NCBI RefSeq assembly: GCF_002879885.1 | Contig: NZ_PNYA01000001.1 | Coordinates: forward strand, 1-64,000 | Reading direction: 5' to 3' | DNA from: Trinickia dabaoshanensis | Lineage (GTDB): Bacteria > Pseudomonadota > Gammaproteobacteria > Burkholderiales > Burkholderiaceae | DNA: 64,000 bases | Part shown: positions 33,903 to 44,654 of the stretch, in pieces | Position numbering within the stretch: position 1 is the stretch's first letter | Layout: each line of letters starts with the position of its first letter | Notes under the pieces: model-generated | Databases searched by the model: none | Told to the model about the DNA's origin: nothing | The model's input: only the letters and a program-made list of their open reading frames with translations | Program-made: the position numbers and the translations under genes

Positions 33903-34352
33903 CTACGTCCGCCCTTTTTCCTCGAATAGCGTCTGCCGTATACCAATGCGGCGTAGATCGTCGAGCAACGTCGCGATCGCATCGAGCAGATCGTCCGCAC
34001 TGACCACGCCGACGAGTTCGCCGAGCGCGTTCGTGACCGGCACGCGCCGCACGCCGTGCAGCCGCATGCGTCGCAGCACGTGATCGATGCCGTCGGTTTC
34101 AAGCGCGACGACGAGCGGCTCCGACATCAAATCCGCAACGAATACACTCGCCGGATCGACTTCGTTCGCAATCACGGCCAACACGAGATCGCGATCGGTC
34201 ACGATGCCTCGCAACACGCGGGCACCGTCGCGCTCATCGACCACCAGGACATCGCCGACATGGCGCGCTCGCAGCAGTTTCGCCGCATCGAGCGCGGTAT
34301 CGCCGGCTGCGCATGTCACGACGTCGCGCGTACAGAGTGCCCCCGCGTTCAT
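33903..34352 (-). CDS. Tandem CBS-domain protein
   Basis: This 149-residue protein consists of two CBS motifs (about residues 8-63 and 74-130): VVTCAAGDTALDAAKLLRAR with GIVTDRDLVLAVI, and LVVALETDGIDHVLRRM with VGVVSADDLLDAI. CBS pairs bind adenine nucleotides and sense energy charge. It follows the pseudo-receiver gene by 6 bp, so the two are one transcript. A free-standing CBS protein in a low-oxygen locus suggests an AMP/ATP sensor; the partner is unknown. Confidence 0.9.
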   Translation of the reverse strand: MNAGALCTRDVVTCAAGDTALDAAKLLRARHVGDVLVVDERDGARVLRGIVTDRDLVLAVIANEVDPASVFVADLMSEPLVVALETDGIDHVLRRMRLHGVRRVPVTNALGELVGVVSADDLLDAIATLLDDLRRIGIRQTLFEEKGRT

Positions 34353-34358
34353 GGCGTT

Positions 34359-34844
34359 CTACCGGGGATTGCGCTGCGTGCGCGAACCGTCGCGCGCGCC
34401 TTTGCGCGCTCGCCTCGCGCCGTCGGACGCGCGCAACCCGCGGCGCGGGCGCCGATACACATCGAGGCTCACGTAAAGGCCGCCCGCCGCCACTTCGGCG
34501 ATGGCGCTCGTCAACTCGCCGTCGGCCGTGCTGTGCCACAGATAGCCGCTCACGCCCGCTTCGAACGCCCGCGCGGCAAAAGCGCGCTCGGCGTGCGCGC
34601 TGACCACGAGAAGCCGAACGTCCGGGGCCGCATCGCGTATTCGTCTGATGACCTCGAACGTATCGCCCGTCGATGCGGCCAAGTAGATCGCAAGCACGCG
34701 CGCGCCGCGCTCGAGCGCGTAATGCGCGGCCTCGGGAACCAGCAACGTTTCTCCGGCCAGTTCGATGTCCGACGCGCACGAGAGCAACGCCCGCAAGTGC
34801 GCCAACGCCGGGCTCGGCGTTCCAGCCAGAACGACTTTGATCAT
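34359..34844 (-). CDS. Pseudo-receiver protein (response-regulator fold without phosphorylation site)
   Basis: This 161-residue protein has the receiver fold of LuxR-type regulators (MIKVVLAGTPSPALAHLRALL, DIELAGETLLVPEA, VRLLVVSAHAER, AFEAGVSGYLW). The key residues are gone: the acidic pair after strand 1 reads AGT, the phospho-acceptor aspartate is Tyr54 (VLAIYLAAS) and the conserved lysine is His104 (GYLWH). There is no output HTH; the chain ends in a basic tail (RRPRRGLRASDGARRARK). It probably acts by phosphorylation-independent binding. AGAGGACC precedes the ATG. It forms an operon with the CBS protein. No FNR-type box was found at its own start. Confidence 0.75.
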   Translation of the reverse strand: MIKVVLAGTPSPALAHLRALLSCASDIELAGETLLVPEAAHYALERGARVLAIYLAASTGDTFEVIRRIRDAAPDVRLLVVSAHAERAFAARAFEAGVSGYLWHSTADGELTSAIAEVAAGGLYVSLDVYRRPRRGLRASDGARRARKGARDGSRTQRNPR

Positions 34845-35026
34845 CGAACGGTCCTCTAAACCAAAGGCTTTGCCTTTCCATTCTAGTTCGTGCATCCGTA
34901 GGGTGAATGTGCGCTCGCCCGCGCGATGAACGGCTTCAAACGGCTCGAACTTGGCCAGAAGACGCTCCATCGGCGCAGCCCACGCTCGATCGGACCGCGA
35001 GGCGCGTTCCCGCCCGGCGTTCCCCT

Positions 35027-36816
<1,790 letters not shown>

Positions 36817-36840
36817 GGGGCCAATGAACAAGCCGGATCG

Positions 36841-38499
36841 ATGCGCCCCATGCAAGCGCGCCGCCCGCGCTTGACCGCCGCGCAGTTGAGCAGTCTCGAG
36901 CGCGCGCTGCTGCGGCCGCGGGCGTATGCGCATCGAACCGGCCATATACGCCGTATCGAAACGCACATCTCGATCCTGTATCTCGCCGGTCCGTTCGTCT
37001 ACAAGCGCTGCAAGCACATCGATCTGGGCTTCGTCGATTTCACTCGGCCCGAGGCGCGCTATCGAGCCTGCATCGATTCGCTGCGCTTGAACCGGCGGCT
37101 GGCCCGCCCGCTCTACCTGGACCTCGTGGAGGTGGTGGGCAAAGGGAACCAGTACAGATTCGCCGGCACGCGAGGCCCGCATCGCGGCGGCTCCGCCGTC
37201 GACTACGCGCTGAAGATGCGCCGCTTTCGTCAAAGCGATTTGCTCAGTGTCCGTGCGGCACGCGGGGCCCTGCGCCGCGAGGAGATCGAGTGGAGCGCGC
37301 AGCGCATCGCCGCCTTTCACCGTCGCGCCGCCGCGTGCCCGCTCGCATGCGGCTTGGGCTCGGCCGCGCTCGTGCGACGTCAAATCGACGACGTGCTGAC
37401 GGGTCTCGAGCGCGAGGCGCCGGGCGCGTTGCCGGCGACACTCGCGCAGGTACAACGCCGGCTCGCAGACGAACTCGCGGAACACTTCGAGCAACGCCGC
37501 GCCGCGGGATTCGTGCGCGAATGCCATGGCGATTTGCATCTCGAAAACATCGTTCGCCGAGGCAACGACATCGTGCTGTTCGACTGCATCGAATTCGCCC
37601 CTGAACTGCGTTGGATCGACGTCACCGCCGATCTCGCCTTCCTCGTCATGGACCTGCTCGCGCACGGCCGCGGCGACCTGGCCACGCGACTCGTCGACCG
37701 ATGGCTGCTCGCAACCGGCGATTACGCCGGAATGCGCGCATTGAAGTGCTACGTGATGTACCGTGCGCTCGTGCGCGCGTTCGTCTCGATCTTGAAGGCA
37801 CCCGCGCAAGACGGCGCAGCGCGGCGCATTCCGCCTGCGGCCGTCCGCTATTTGGCGCTCGCACAGCGCTTGAGCGCCGCGCCCAGCGCATCGCTCGTGC
37901 TGTGCCACGGTTTTTCCGGCTCGGGCAAATCCGTCGTGGCCAATGAGCTCGCGCCGTACATGGGGGCGATCGTCGTCAGCAGCGACGTCGAACGCAAACG
38001 CGCGTCCGAGCCGCTGGGCGCATCCTGCCGCGAGCCGATGCCCGCCACCGCCTATTCAAGCGTCGCGCTCGATGCCAACTATCACCGCCTCGCCGAACTC
38101 GCCGATGCGCTGTTGGGTGCGGGCCTGCCTGTCGTAGTGGACGCAAGCTTCCTCAAACGCGCCCACCGCGCATCCTTTCTCGAGCTGGCCAAGCGGCATG
38201 GGGCGCACGTGACGATCGTCGATGTGCACGCGCCGCGCTCGCTGCTGGTCGAGCGATTGCGCGAGCGCGCGAAGTCGCGCGACGAACCGTCCGATGCCGA
38301 TGAAGCCGTCTTGCATCGACAGATGAAGGAGGCGGAGCCGCTCGACGCCCGCGAAGTCTCGATTACGGTCGCGATCGACGCTGCGACCCCACGCGAAGCG
38401 ATGCGTGACGCAACGTTCTGGCAACCGGTGCTCGCACGCACCGGTGCGCCCGGGTGGCTCGCCGGCGCCGATATCCGCGCACCAGGGCGCGCCGGCTGA
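36841..38499 (+). CDS. APH-like kinase fused to a P-loop ATPase domain
   Basis: This is a 552-residue two-domain protein. Residues 1 to about 330 are aminoglycoside-phosphotransferase-like (HISILYLAGPFVYKRCK, ECHGDLHLENIV, LFDCIEFAPELRWIDVTADL). Residues from about 345 form a nucleoside-kinase/AAA domain with Walker A GFSGSGKS and later DASFLKRAHRASFLELAK. Such fusions are widespread in proteobacteria and uncharacterised. The start is uncertain: the frame also opens at GTG 36784, overlapping the chaperonin stop inside the tandem repeat; ATG 36841 was preferred on homolog length. Probably co-transcribed with the chaperonin. Confidence 0.85.
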   Translation: MRPMQARRPRLTAAQLSSLERALLRPRAYAHRTGHIRRIETHISILYLAGPFVYKRCKHIDLGFVDFTRPEARYRACIDSLRLNRRLARPLYLDLVEVVGKGNQYRFAGTRGPHRGGSAVDYALKMRRFRQSDLLSVRAARGALRREEIEWSAQRIAAFHRRAAACPLACGLGSAALVRRQIDDVLTGLEREAPGALPATLAQVQRRLADELAEHFEQRRAAGFVRECHGDLHLENIVRRGNDIVLFDCIEFAPELRWIDVTADLAFLVMDLLAHGRGDLATRLVDRWLLATGDYAGMRALKCYVMYRALVRAFVSILKAPAQDGAARRIPPAAVRYLALAQRLSAAPSASLVLCHGFSGSGKSVVANELAPYMGAIVVSSDVERKRASEPLGASCREPMPATAYSSVALDANYHRLAELADALLGAGLPVVVDASFLKRAHRASFLELAKRHGAHVTIVDVHAPRSLLVERLRERAKSRDEPSDADEAVLHRQMKEAEPLDAREVSITVAIDAATPREAMRDATFWQPVLARTGAPGWLAGADIRAPGRAG

Positions 38500-38530
38500 A
38501 ACGGGACCGCCGCTCGGCGGCCCGCGCGCA

Positions 38531-39730
38531 TCAACCCGGTTTGCCGTCGATACGCGGCGCGCTCAAGTAGGGAATATAGCGAATCAGGTAGACGGCGAGC
38601 GACGCGCACCACAAACCGCCCGCCACGTCGATCCACATGGCGGTCGCGCCGGCGAAGGCCATCGGGCCGAATACGCGAGCGAGCGCGGCCGTGACCATGA
38701 GCCAGTAAGCCGCCACTTCGAACGGCCCCGCGACGAGCACCCGCCCGGTGTGCCCCAGCGCGGTACGCGTGATCATGGCGACGATTGCGCCGCCCATCGC
38801 GCCGACCGTCAGCGCGTGCATCGCCAACGAATGCGAGACGCGTCCGAACGCGGCGCCCGCAAGCAGCGCGAACCCGATCGGAATCCAGAGACACGCGACA
38901 TGCAAGATCCATAGAATCGGCCTCGCCCCGACGCGCCACGAGCGCCATCCGATCATGCGAGCCGCGTGCAAGAGCGCGGTCGCCGCCGCGCATGCGGCCA
39001 CGAACACGGCGGGTGCGCCCAGCGCATCGACGGTCATCGTGACGAGCGGCGCAAGCGTCGAGCCGTGATCGACGAACTTCCAGCGTTTGAGCGTGAACCC
39101 CGCGATCGCATTGACCGTAAACATCGGCACCACTCTGCCCGTGATCACCGAGACGAACATGATGATGAGGCCCGTCGTCGCATAGGCCACGCGCAGCGCG
39201 AGGTCGATGCGGCCATCCCATGCGTACCAATGAAAGAGCGCATTAAGCAGCCCATACAGGCCGAGCGCCACCGGCAAAAAGATGTTGTGGCTATTTTTCG
39301 CGGCGATCAATACGCGCAGCAAGACCACGGCTGCGATCGGCAAGAACGCGACATCGACGATGGCCGCCGCAGGCTCGGGCCCCGTCCACACGAGGACGCG
39401 CCCCGCCGCCCACAGCAGCCACAGCGCCGCGAGCGAGGCGCCGGTGGGCGTGGGGCGCGAGGTCCACGCGCGCACGGCCGTCAACAAGAAACCGACGACG
39501 ATCGCGCCGACAAAACCGAACAGCATCTCGTGCACATGCCATGCAACACCGGTCAGCGCGGCCTGCCCCGCCGCGCCGCCGCCGCGCAGCGCCGCAACCC
39601 ATAGCGCGACGGCGACGAAGCCGAACAGCGCGCCGCCGAGATAGAAGGGACGGAAACCGAGCCGCAACAACGGCAGTCCCGATGCTTGCTTCGATGCGCC
39701 GCGCCCGAGCGGCTCGTTGATCTTCATCAT
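38531..39730 (-). CDS. nnrS: NnrS-family haem-copper membrane protein
   Basis: This 399-residue protein has about 12 transmembrane segments. Typical NnrS sequence includes LRLGFRPFYLGGALF, WHVHEMLFGFVGAIVVGFLLTA, NIFLPVALG, TGRVVPMFT and MITRTALGHTGR. NnrS lowers nitrosative damage during nitrate/nitrite respiration. This fits the nar operon 25 kb away. The start is the first of two adjacent ATGs, 7 bp after AGGGG. It is convergent with the kinase gene and divergent from a small winged-helix-like gene; both share an upstream motif. Confidence 0.93.
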   Translation of the reverse strand: MMKINEPLGRGASKQASGLPLLRLGFRPFYLGGALFGFVAVALWVAALRGGGAAGQAALTGVAWHVHEMLFGFVGAIVVGFLLTAVRAWTSRPTPTGASLAALWLLWAAGRVLVWTGPEPAAAIVDVAFLPIAAVVLLRVLIAAKNSHNIFLPVALGLYGLLNALFHWYAWDGRIDLALRVAYATTGLIIMFVSVITGRVVPMFTVNAIAGFTLKRWKFVDHGSTLAPLVTMTVDALGAPAVFVAACAAATALLHAARMIGWRSWRVGARPILWILHVACLWIPIGFALLAGAAFGRVSHSLAMHALTVGAMGGAIVAMITRTALGHTGRVLVAGPFEVAAYWLMVTAALARVFGPMAFAGATAMWIDVAGGLWCASLAVYLIRYIPYLSAPRIDGKPG

Positions 39731-39830
39731 CCTTATTCCCCTCGGCGGCCCCGCCGCTTCAGGCTTCGCTGTTGGGCGCGCCTTGCGCACCGGCTTCGCG
39801 ATCCGATCGGCTCTCCATCGATCACGATAG

Positions 39831-39947
39831 ATCAAGATAGATCACGACTTGATATGAATACCGTCAGCATAGCGCGCGGCGGCGTCGATTTCGGTGCCTG
39901 CGACAATTGGCGCAGCGCTATCCGGCCCACACGTTCTATCTTGATAG
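39831..39947. promoter_or_regulatory. Shared divergent motif between nnrS and the small winged-helix-like gene
   Basis: The 11-mer TCTATCTTGAT occurs twice in opposite orientations: on the minus strand at 39831-39841, about 100 bp before nnrS, and on the plus strand at 39935-39945, 34 bp before the small gene, where it extends to the inverted repeat CTATC-TT-GATAG. The nnrS copy also sits in a direct repeat of GATAGATCA. It does not match the FNR spacing; an NO-responsive regulator is conceivable. Confidence 0.45.
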
Positions 39948-39979
39948 CACATGCCATCCGATCCGCCACGGAGGAAAAA

Positions 39980-40177
39980 ATGCTCAGTCCGCACGAATTC
40001 GCCGCGCTGCTGCTCGTGGGCGAGCCGCGGGCTCTGGACGATCTCGATCGAGGCGATCTGGCCTCGCTCGTGGAAAGCCAGCTCGTTGCATTGGAGGAGT
40101 TGGCCTCGGGCCATCGTCTGCGTTTGACCGAACGCGGCAACTCGGTGGTCAAAGCCGTGACGCGGCGGCCGCACTGA
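39980..40177 (+). CDS. Small winged-helix-like protein, 65 residues
   Basis: The ATG follows GGAGG by 6 bp; the longer frame upstream lacks support. The protein begins MLSPHEFAALLLVGEPRAL and ends in RLRLTERGNSVVKAVTRRPH. The LTERG turn with preceding helices resembles the wing of small DNA-binding winged-helix proteins. It may regulate nnrS, with which it shares a divergent upstream motif; inferred from context only. Confidence 0.7.
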   Translation: MLSPHEFAALLLVGEPRALDDLDRGDLASLVESQLVALEELASGHRLRLTERGNSVVKAVTRRPH

Positions 40178-40346
40178 CGGCTGCAGCAACGACTGCCCGG
40201 GGCCGCCGGAGGCACGTCCGGCCCGGACGGTGAAACTGAGGTAGTATCCGCACCGAAGCGGGTTGCCTCGAGCGCGCGTGGCGCCGGCCCTGCTTGCCCA
40301 TGAACCGCTTGCATCGATCCACCGACTGCCTCACCGTTTGCCCGCC

Positions 40347-41207
40347 GTGCCACAGCCTCCGATTTCCGCCCCGCAAAACTTCGACGAATACTGCGCGCAA
40401 AAAGCGGCGCCCGCCGGTTCCAGCGCCTATTACGCGTTGCGGCAGGCGCCTGCCTCGCGTCAACCGTTTCTGACCGCGCTCTTCGCACTGCGCCGCGAAC
40501 TCGAGGAGACGGTCAAGAATACGAGCGATCCGACGGTCGGCCGCACCAAGCTCGCCTGGTGGCAAAAGGAAACGGCCGCATTGGCCGCCGGTCAACCGTC
40601 TCATCCGGTCTCGCACGCGCTCGCGCGGCATAGCGCCGACATCGAATCAGAGGCGCCGATGTTGCGCACACTCGTCGCCGGCTTCGAGATGGATTTGGAC
40701 CAGGCGCGGTATCTCGACTTCCCCAACCTCGCCCGCTACATCGAGCGCGTCGGCGGCGCCTTCGCCGGCGCGGTGGCACGCGCCACGGCCCGGCAAGCGC
40801 AGCACGCCGATGCATGGGCCGCCCCGCTCGGCAATGCGCTCATGCTCGCGCAGTTCGTCCAAGAACTCGGCAACGACGCGCGGCATGGCCGGATTTACTT
40901 GCCCATCGACGAGCTGCAACGCTTCGGCGTGACGGCGGCCGAGATCGTCAACCGCAAATACAGCCCGGCGTTTTCCGAGCTCATGCGCTTCCAGACGAAT
41001 CGCGCCCGTGAAGCGCTTCATACGGCACTCGCCGGCATTCCGGCCGCCGAACGCCCGACGCAGCGCACGTTGAAAGCCCAAGCGGCGATGGCGCTCGCCC
41101 TGCTCGACGAGATCGAGCGCGACCAGTATCAGGTGCTGCATCAACGCATTGCGCTGACGCCGATTCGTAAGCTTTGGATTGCGTGGCGAGCGGCGCGCAA
41201 ACGCTAG
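40347..41207 (+). CDS. Squalene/phytoene-synthase-like protein with altered aspartate motifs
   Basis: This is a protein of about 286 residues in the HpnD/phytoene synthase family: NFDEYCAQKAAPAGSSAYY, GRTKLAWWQKE, GFEMDLDQARYLDFPNLARY, ARHGRIYLPIDELQRFGV and LHQRIALTPIRKLWIAWRA. The first metal motif, normally (R)EVDDxVDE, reads ELEETVKN (residues 51-58). The second, normally RDVGEDA, reads QELGNDA (172-178). Several catalytic aspartates are therefore replaced by Glu, Lys or Asn, and prenyl transfer activity is doubtful. No ATG is in frame; GTG 40347 is used, while TTG 40263 is the longest option. Confidence 0.8.
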   Translation: MPQPPISAPQNFDEYCAQKAAPAGSSAYYALRQAPASRQPFLTALFALRRELEETVKNTSDPTVGRTKLAWWQKETAALAAGQPSHPVSHALARHSADIESEAPMLRTLVAGFEMDLDQARYLDFPNLARYIERVGGAFAGAVARATARQAQHADAWAAPLGNALMLAQFVQELGNDARHGRIYLPIDELQRFGVTAAEIVNRKYSPAFSELMRFQTNRAREALHTALAGIPAAERPTQRTLKAQAAMALALLDEIERDQYQVLHQRIALTPIRKLWIAWRAARKR

Positions 41208-41210
41208 AGG

Positions 41211-41564
41211 TCAGCGCTTATAGAGCTCGCGCACCGCGTCTTCGATATGCTGACGCAACAATCGCCGTTCCTCGACGGTCATATGACCATCGCGCTGATG
41301 CTCGCCGAACTCGGCAGGCGACGAGGCCGTACGAACGATCGGCGCGGGCGGCGGCGCGCTCGCCGGCATGGAGTGCGCTGCGTTTTGGGCGGGCAAATAA
41401 CGATGATGGAACGAACGGAAGGGGCGCGACGCATCGGGCCCGCGCTCGCGCAGCGCCGGTTGCGCCTGTGCTTGGGCGGCAACGACCAGACTCGCGACAA
41501 CACCCGCGATGGCAACGGCGGCGATCCGCGCTCGCATGCGCGGCACCGCGTATCCCACCGTCAT
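41211..41564 (-). CDS. Secreted small hypothetical protein
   Basis: This 117-residue protein has an N-terminal signal peptide (RARIAAVAIAGVVASLVVAA, cleavage near AQAQA). The rest is proline/alanine-rich, with a charged helical end (MTVEERRLLRQHIEDAVREL) that looks conserved. AAGGGAACAAG precedes the chosen ATG. It is convergent with the preceding gene, 3 bp apart. Periplasmic location is likely; function unknown. Confidence 0.7.
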   Translation of the reverse strand: MTVGYAVPRMRARIAAVAIAGVVASLVVAAQAQAQPALRERGPDASRPFRSFHHRYLPAQNAAHSMPASAPPPAPIVRTASSPAEFGEHQRDGHMTVEERRLLRQHIEDAVRELYKR

Positions 41565-41740
41565 CTTGTTCCCTTCGTCATGCGGCAACCGGCGACCTCG
41601 AATTACGTGTACTGATGCCCGATCCATCATCGAGCGCGAGAGAGAGGTGTTAATGGGATGAAGTATCCACCGAACAGCCGCTATCAGTGAAGAAGTTTAT
41701 GTGCGCACCGTTTACGGCGCGCATCAACACGGGTAAATTT

Positions 41741-41756
41741 TGTAACTGTCTGTAAC
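41741..41756 (+). promoter_or_regulatory. Candidate OmpR-type tandem half-sites upstream of ompR
   Basis: TGTAAC occurs twice, 10 bp apart, about 55-70 bp before the ompR start. Direct half-sites one helical turn apart are typical of OmpR-subfamily binding, suggesting autoregulation. Confidence 0.5.
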
Positions 41757-41809
41757 CCGATAAATCGCACTTTCGCGCCCCGGATTGCAATCGCGCTAAG
41801 ATGCCGCCC

Positions 41810-42535
41810 ATGGAAACGAAAAACCCTTCGAAGATTTTGGTCGTCGACGACGATCCCCGCTTGCGTGACCTGCTTCGCCGCTACCTCGGCGAGCAAGGCT
41901 TCAACGTCTACGTTGCCGAGAATGCGCCGGCGATGAACAAGCTTTGGGTGCGCGAGCGGTTCGACCTGCTCGTGCTCGATCTGATGCTGCCCGGCGAGGA
42001 TGGCCTGTCCATTTGCCGCAGGCTGCGCGGCAGCAACGATCGCACGCCGATCATCATGCTCACGGCGAAAGGCGAAGACGTCGATCGTATCGTCGGCCTC
42101 GAAATGGGCGCCGACGACTATCTGCCCAAGCCCTTCAACCCGCGCGAGCTGGTGGCCCGCATCCACGCGGTCTTGCGCCGTCAGTCGCCGTCGGAGCTGC
42201 CCGGCGCGCCGTCGGAAACGGCGGAAGTGTTCGAGTTCGGCGATTTCGCGCTGAACCTCGCCACACGCACGCTGACGAAAGCGGGCCAGGAAATTCCGCT
42301 CACCACCGGTGAATTCTCGGTGCTCAAAGTGTTCGCGCGCCATCCGCGTCAGCCTCTGTCGCGCGAAAAGCTGATGGAACTCGCACGCGGCCGCGAATAC
42401 GAAGTGTTCGATCGCAGCCTCGACGTGCAGATCTCGCGTCTGCGTAAGTTGATCGAGGTCGATCCCAGCAGCCCTCGTTTCATTCAAACGGTCTGGGGTC
42501 TCGGGTACGTCTTCATTCCCGACGGCTCCGCGTGA
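41810..42535 (+). CDS. ompR: OmpR response regulator
   Basis: This 241-residue regulator has a receiver domain with acidic residues DDD (13-15), phospho-acceptor Asp57 (LLVLDLMLPGEDG) and the lysine in DDYLPKPFN. A C-terminal winged-helix DNA-binding domain follows (PLTTGEFSVLKVFARHPRQ, SLDVQISRLRKLIE, IQTVWGLGYVF). The start METKNPSKIL follows the family; an ATG 9 bp upstream is also possible. It pairs with EnvZ 38 bp downstream and probably controls porins and osmotic or acid responses. Confidence 0.95.
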   Translation: METKNPSKILVVDDDPRLRDLLRRYLGEQGFNVYVAENAPAMNKLWVRERFDLLVLDLMLPGEDGLSICRRLRGSNDRTPIIMLTAKGEDVDRIVGLEMGADDYLPKPFNPRELVARIHAVLRRQSPSELPGAPSETAEVFEFGDFALNLATRTLTKAGQEIPLTTGEFSVLKVFARHPRQPLSREKLMELARGREYEVFDRSLDVQISRLRKLIEVDPSSPRFIQTVWGLGYVFIPDGSA

Positions 42536-42573
42536 CGCGCGCTCCATCGCTTCGCACGCCACGATAGGTCCCC

Positions 42574-43923
42574 ATGCGTATCAACCGGCGATTTCTCGCC
42601 CACGCATTCGGGGGCCTGTTTTGGCGCACCTTTTTGTTGATCGCGCTGCTGATCGCGGTCAGCCTCGCCGCGTGGTTTCAAAGCTTTCGTGTGATCGAGC
42701 GCGAGCCGCGCGCGCAGCGCGTCGCGCTGCAACTCGTGGCGATCGTCAAACTCACGCGCACGGCGCTGCTCTACTCCGATCCCGATTTGCGCCGGGCCTT
42801 GCTGCAAGACTTGGAAAGCAACGAGGGCGTGCGCGTTTATCCGCGCGAGAGCACCGATAAATTCACGCTGCAGCCCGACGAATCGCTGAACCGGCTCATC
42901 GAACACGATATCCGCGGCCGACTTGGAGACGACACCGTCATCGCGCAGTCGGTGAACGACATTCCCGGCGTATGGATCAGCTTCAAGATCGACGACGACG
43001 ACTACTGGGTGGCGCTCGACCGCGATCAGCTCGATAGTGTCACAGGCCTGCAATGGGCCGGCTGGGGCATCTTCGCGCTCGCGCTCTCGCTATTCGGCGC
43101 GGCATTCATCACGAGCCTCGTGAACCGTCCATTCGCGCGCTTGGCGGCCGCGGCGCGGCACGTCGGTTTGGGGCAAGCGCCCGAACCGTTGCCCGAGCAA
43201 GGTCTCGGGGTCGCCGCCGAGACCAATCGAAGCTTCAATCAAATGGTGCGCGACCTCGAGCAGCTCGAGGCCGACCGCGCCTTGATGCTCGCCGGCATCT
43301 CGCACGACTTGCGTACCCCGCTCGCGCGGCTGCGGCTCGAAACCGAAATGAGCCCGTCCGACCAGGCGACGAAAGACGCCATGATCGACGACATCGAGCA
43401 AATGGACTCGATCATCGGGCGCTTCCTCGATTACGCGCGCCCGCCTCAGCATTTCTCGCGTCCGGTCGACTTGTCGATCGTCGCCGGCGACATGGCGGCG
43501 CGCCTGGCAAGCGAAGACGGCGTGCGGCTTACGGTTCGACTCGCGGAAGCGGCCGTCATCGAGGCCGACGAAACCGACTTGCGCCGCGTGGTCGGCAACT
43601 TGCTTGAGAACGCGAGGAAGTACGGGATTAGCGAAACGGACGGCATTCCGCACATCATGGTCGAAACGCGGGTGTCCCATTCTCGAGCGGAGCTGTCCGT
43701 GCTCGACGAGGGGCCCGGGATTCCCGAAGACCAAATCGGCCTCGTCACTCGTCCGTTTTACCGAGTCGATACGGCCCGCACGCAGGCCAACGGAACGGGC
43801 CTGGGCATGGCGATCGTGCAGCGGCTGGTCAGCCGCCATCGAGGCCAGCTCAAGCTGCGCAACCGCACGCCGGGCCCGGGGCTCGAAGTCACGATCGAGT
43901 TTCCGCTGGCTAAAAGCAGCTAA
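42574..43923 (+). CDS. envZ: EnvZ sensor histidine kinase
   Basis: This 449-residue kinase has two transmembrane segments (about residues 16-36 and 160-182) flanking a periplasmic domain, then HAMP. The H-box is AGISHDLRTPLARLRLETE (phospho-His near residue 245). The N-box is VGNLLENARKYG, G1 DEGPGIPEDQ and G2 NGTGLGMAIVQRL. It phosphorylates and dephosphorylates OmpR. Confidence 0.95.
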   Translation: MRINRRFLAHAFGGLFWRTFLLIALLIAVSLAAWFQSFRVIEREPRAQRVALQLVAIVKLTRTALLYSDPDLRRALLQDLESNEGVRVYPRESTDKFTLQPDESLNRLIEHDIRGRLGDDTVIAQSVNDIPGVWISFKIDDDDYWVALDRDQLDSVTGLQWAGWGIFALALSLFGAAFITSLVNRPFARLAAAARHVGLGQAPEPLPEQGLGVAAETNRSFNQMVRDLEQLEADRALMLAGISHDLRTPLARLRLETEMSPSDQATKDAMIDDIEQMDSIIGRFLDYARPPQHFSRPVDLSIVAGDMAARLASEDGVRLTVRLAEAAVIEADETDLRRVVGNLLENARKYGISETDGIPHIMVETRVSHSRAELSVLDEGPGIPEDQIGLVTRPFYRVDTARTQANGTGLGMAIVQRLVSRHRGQLKLRNRTPGPGLEVTIEFPLAKSS

Positions 43924-44103
43924 ACGCCCCCGTACGACCGGCCCGCTCGACCGAACCGGCCGGCAATATTAGTCATTTTCTATTCGAATCTGAAATCGAT
44001 AGCGATCTGGCTTTCGATATCGCGGCGTAACGCATTCGTTACAGCGGGCAGGTAGTTTTGAACACCGCCTCACCTTTGTTCAACCAAACATAGGAGTCAA
44101 CGC

Positions 44104-44652
44104 ATGAAAACCGTGGGCGATAAACTCGAAGCGTTCACCGTCACGGCCGCGAAGCCGGGCTTTAACCAACACGAAGAAAACGGGCAGTCGGCGTTCGAAG
44201 AGATCACCGAGCAATCGTTTCCGGGCAAGTGGAAAGTCATTTATTTCTACCCGAAGGACTTCACCTTCGTCTGCCCGACCGAGATCGTCGGATTCGGCAA
44301 ACTTCAAAAAGACTTCGAAGAGCGCGACGCGGTCTTGCTCGGCGGCAGCGTCGACAACGAGTTCGTCAAGCTCGCATGGCGCCGCGAACACAAGGACCTC
44401 GACAAGCTGAATCACTACTCGTTCGGCGACGTCAAGGGTGAGCTGATCGACCAACTCGGCGTGCGCGACAAGGAGGCAGGAGTGGCGCTGCGCGCGACGT
44501 TCGTCGTCGATCCGGACAACACGATCCAACACGTCTCGGTCAACAACCTGAACGTCGGCCGCAACCCGCAGGAAATTCTGCGTATTCTGGACGGCCTGCA
44601 AACGGGCGAACTATGCCCCTGCAACCGCTCGGCCGGCGGCGCGACGCTGTAA
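44104..44652 (+). CDS. ahpC: AhpC-type peroxiredoxin
   Basis: This 182-residue protein has the peroxidatic cysteine at residue 57 (FTFVCPTE) and C-terminal cysteines at 171 and 173 (LCPCNR). It is of the actinobacterial-type AhpC that usually works with AhpD rather than AhpF. No ahpD follows; the next gene converges. AGGAG precedes the ATG. It reduces hydroperoxides and peroxynitrite. The 180-bp upstream region has CGATAG/CGATAT elements but no convincing OxyR site. Confidence 0.93.
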   Translation: MKTVGDKLEAFTVTAAKPGFNQHEENGQSAFEEITEQSFPGKWKVIYFYPKDFTFVCPTEIVGFGKLQKDFEERDAVLLGGSVDNEFVKLAWRREHKDLDKLNHYSFGDVKGELIDQLGVRDKEAGVALRATFVVDPDNTIQHVSVNNLNVGRNPQEILRILDGLQTGELCPCNRSAGGATL

Positions 44653-44654
44653 TC

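Noticed and set aside
43960-44060. Possible OxyR site upstream of ahpC (CTAT, CGATAG, CGATAT elements)
   Set aside because: The spacing does not fit the ATAG-N7-CTAT pattern of OxyR.
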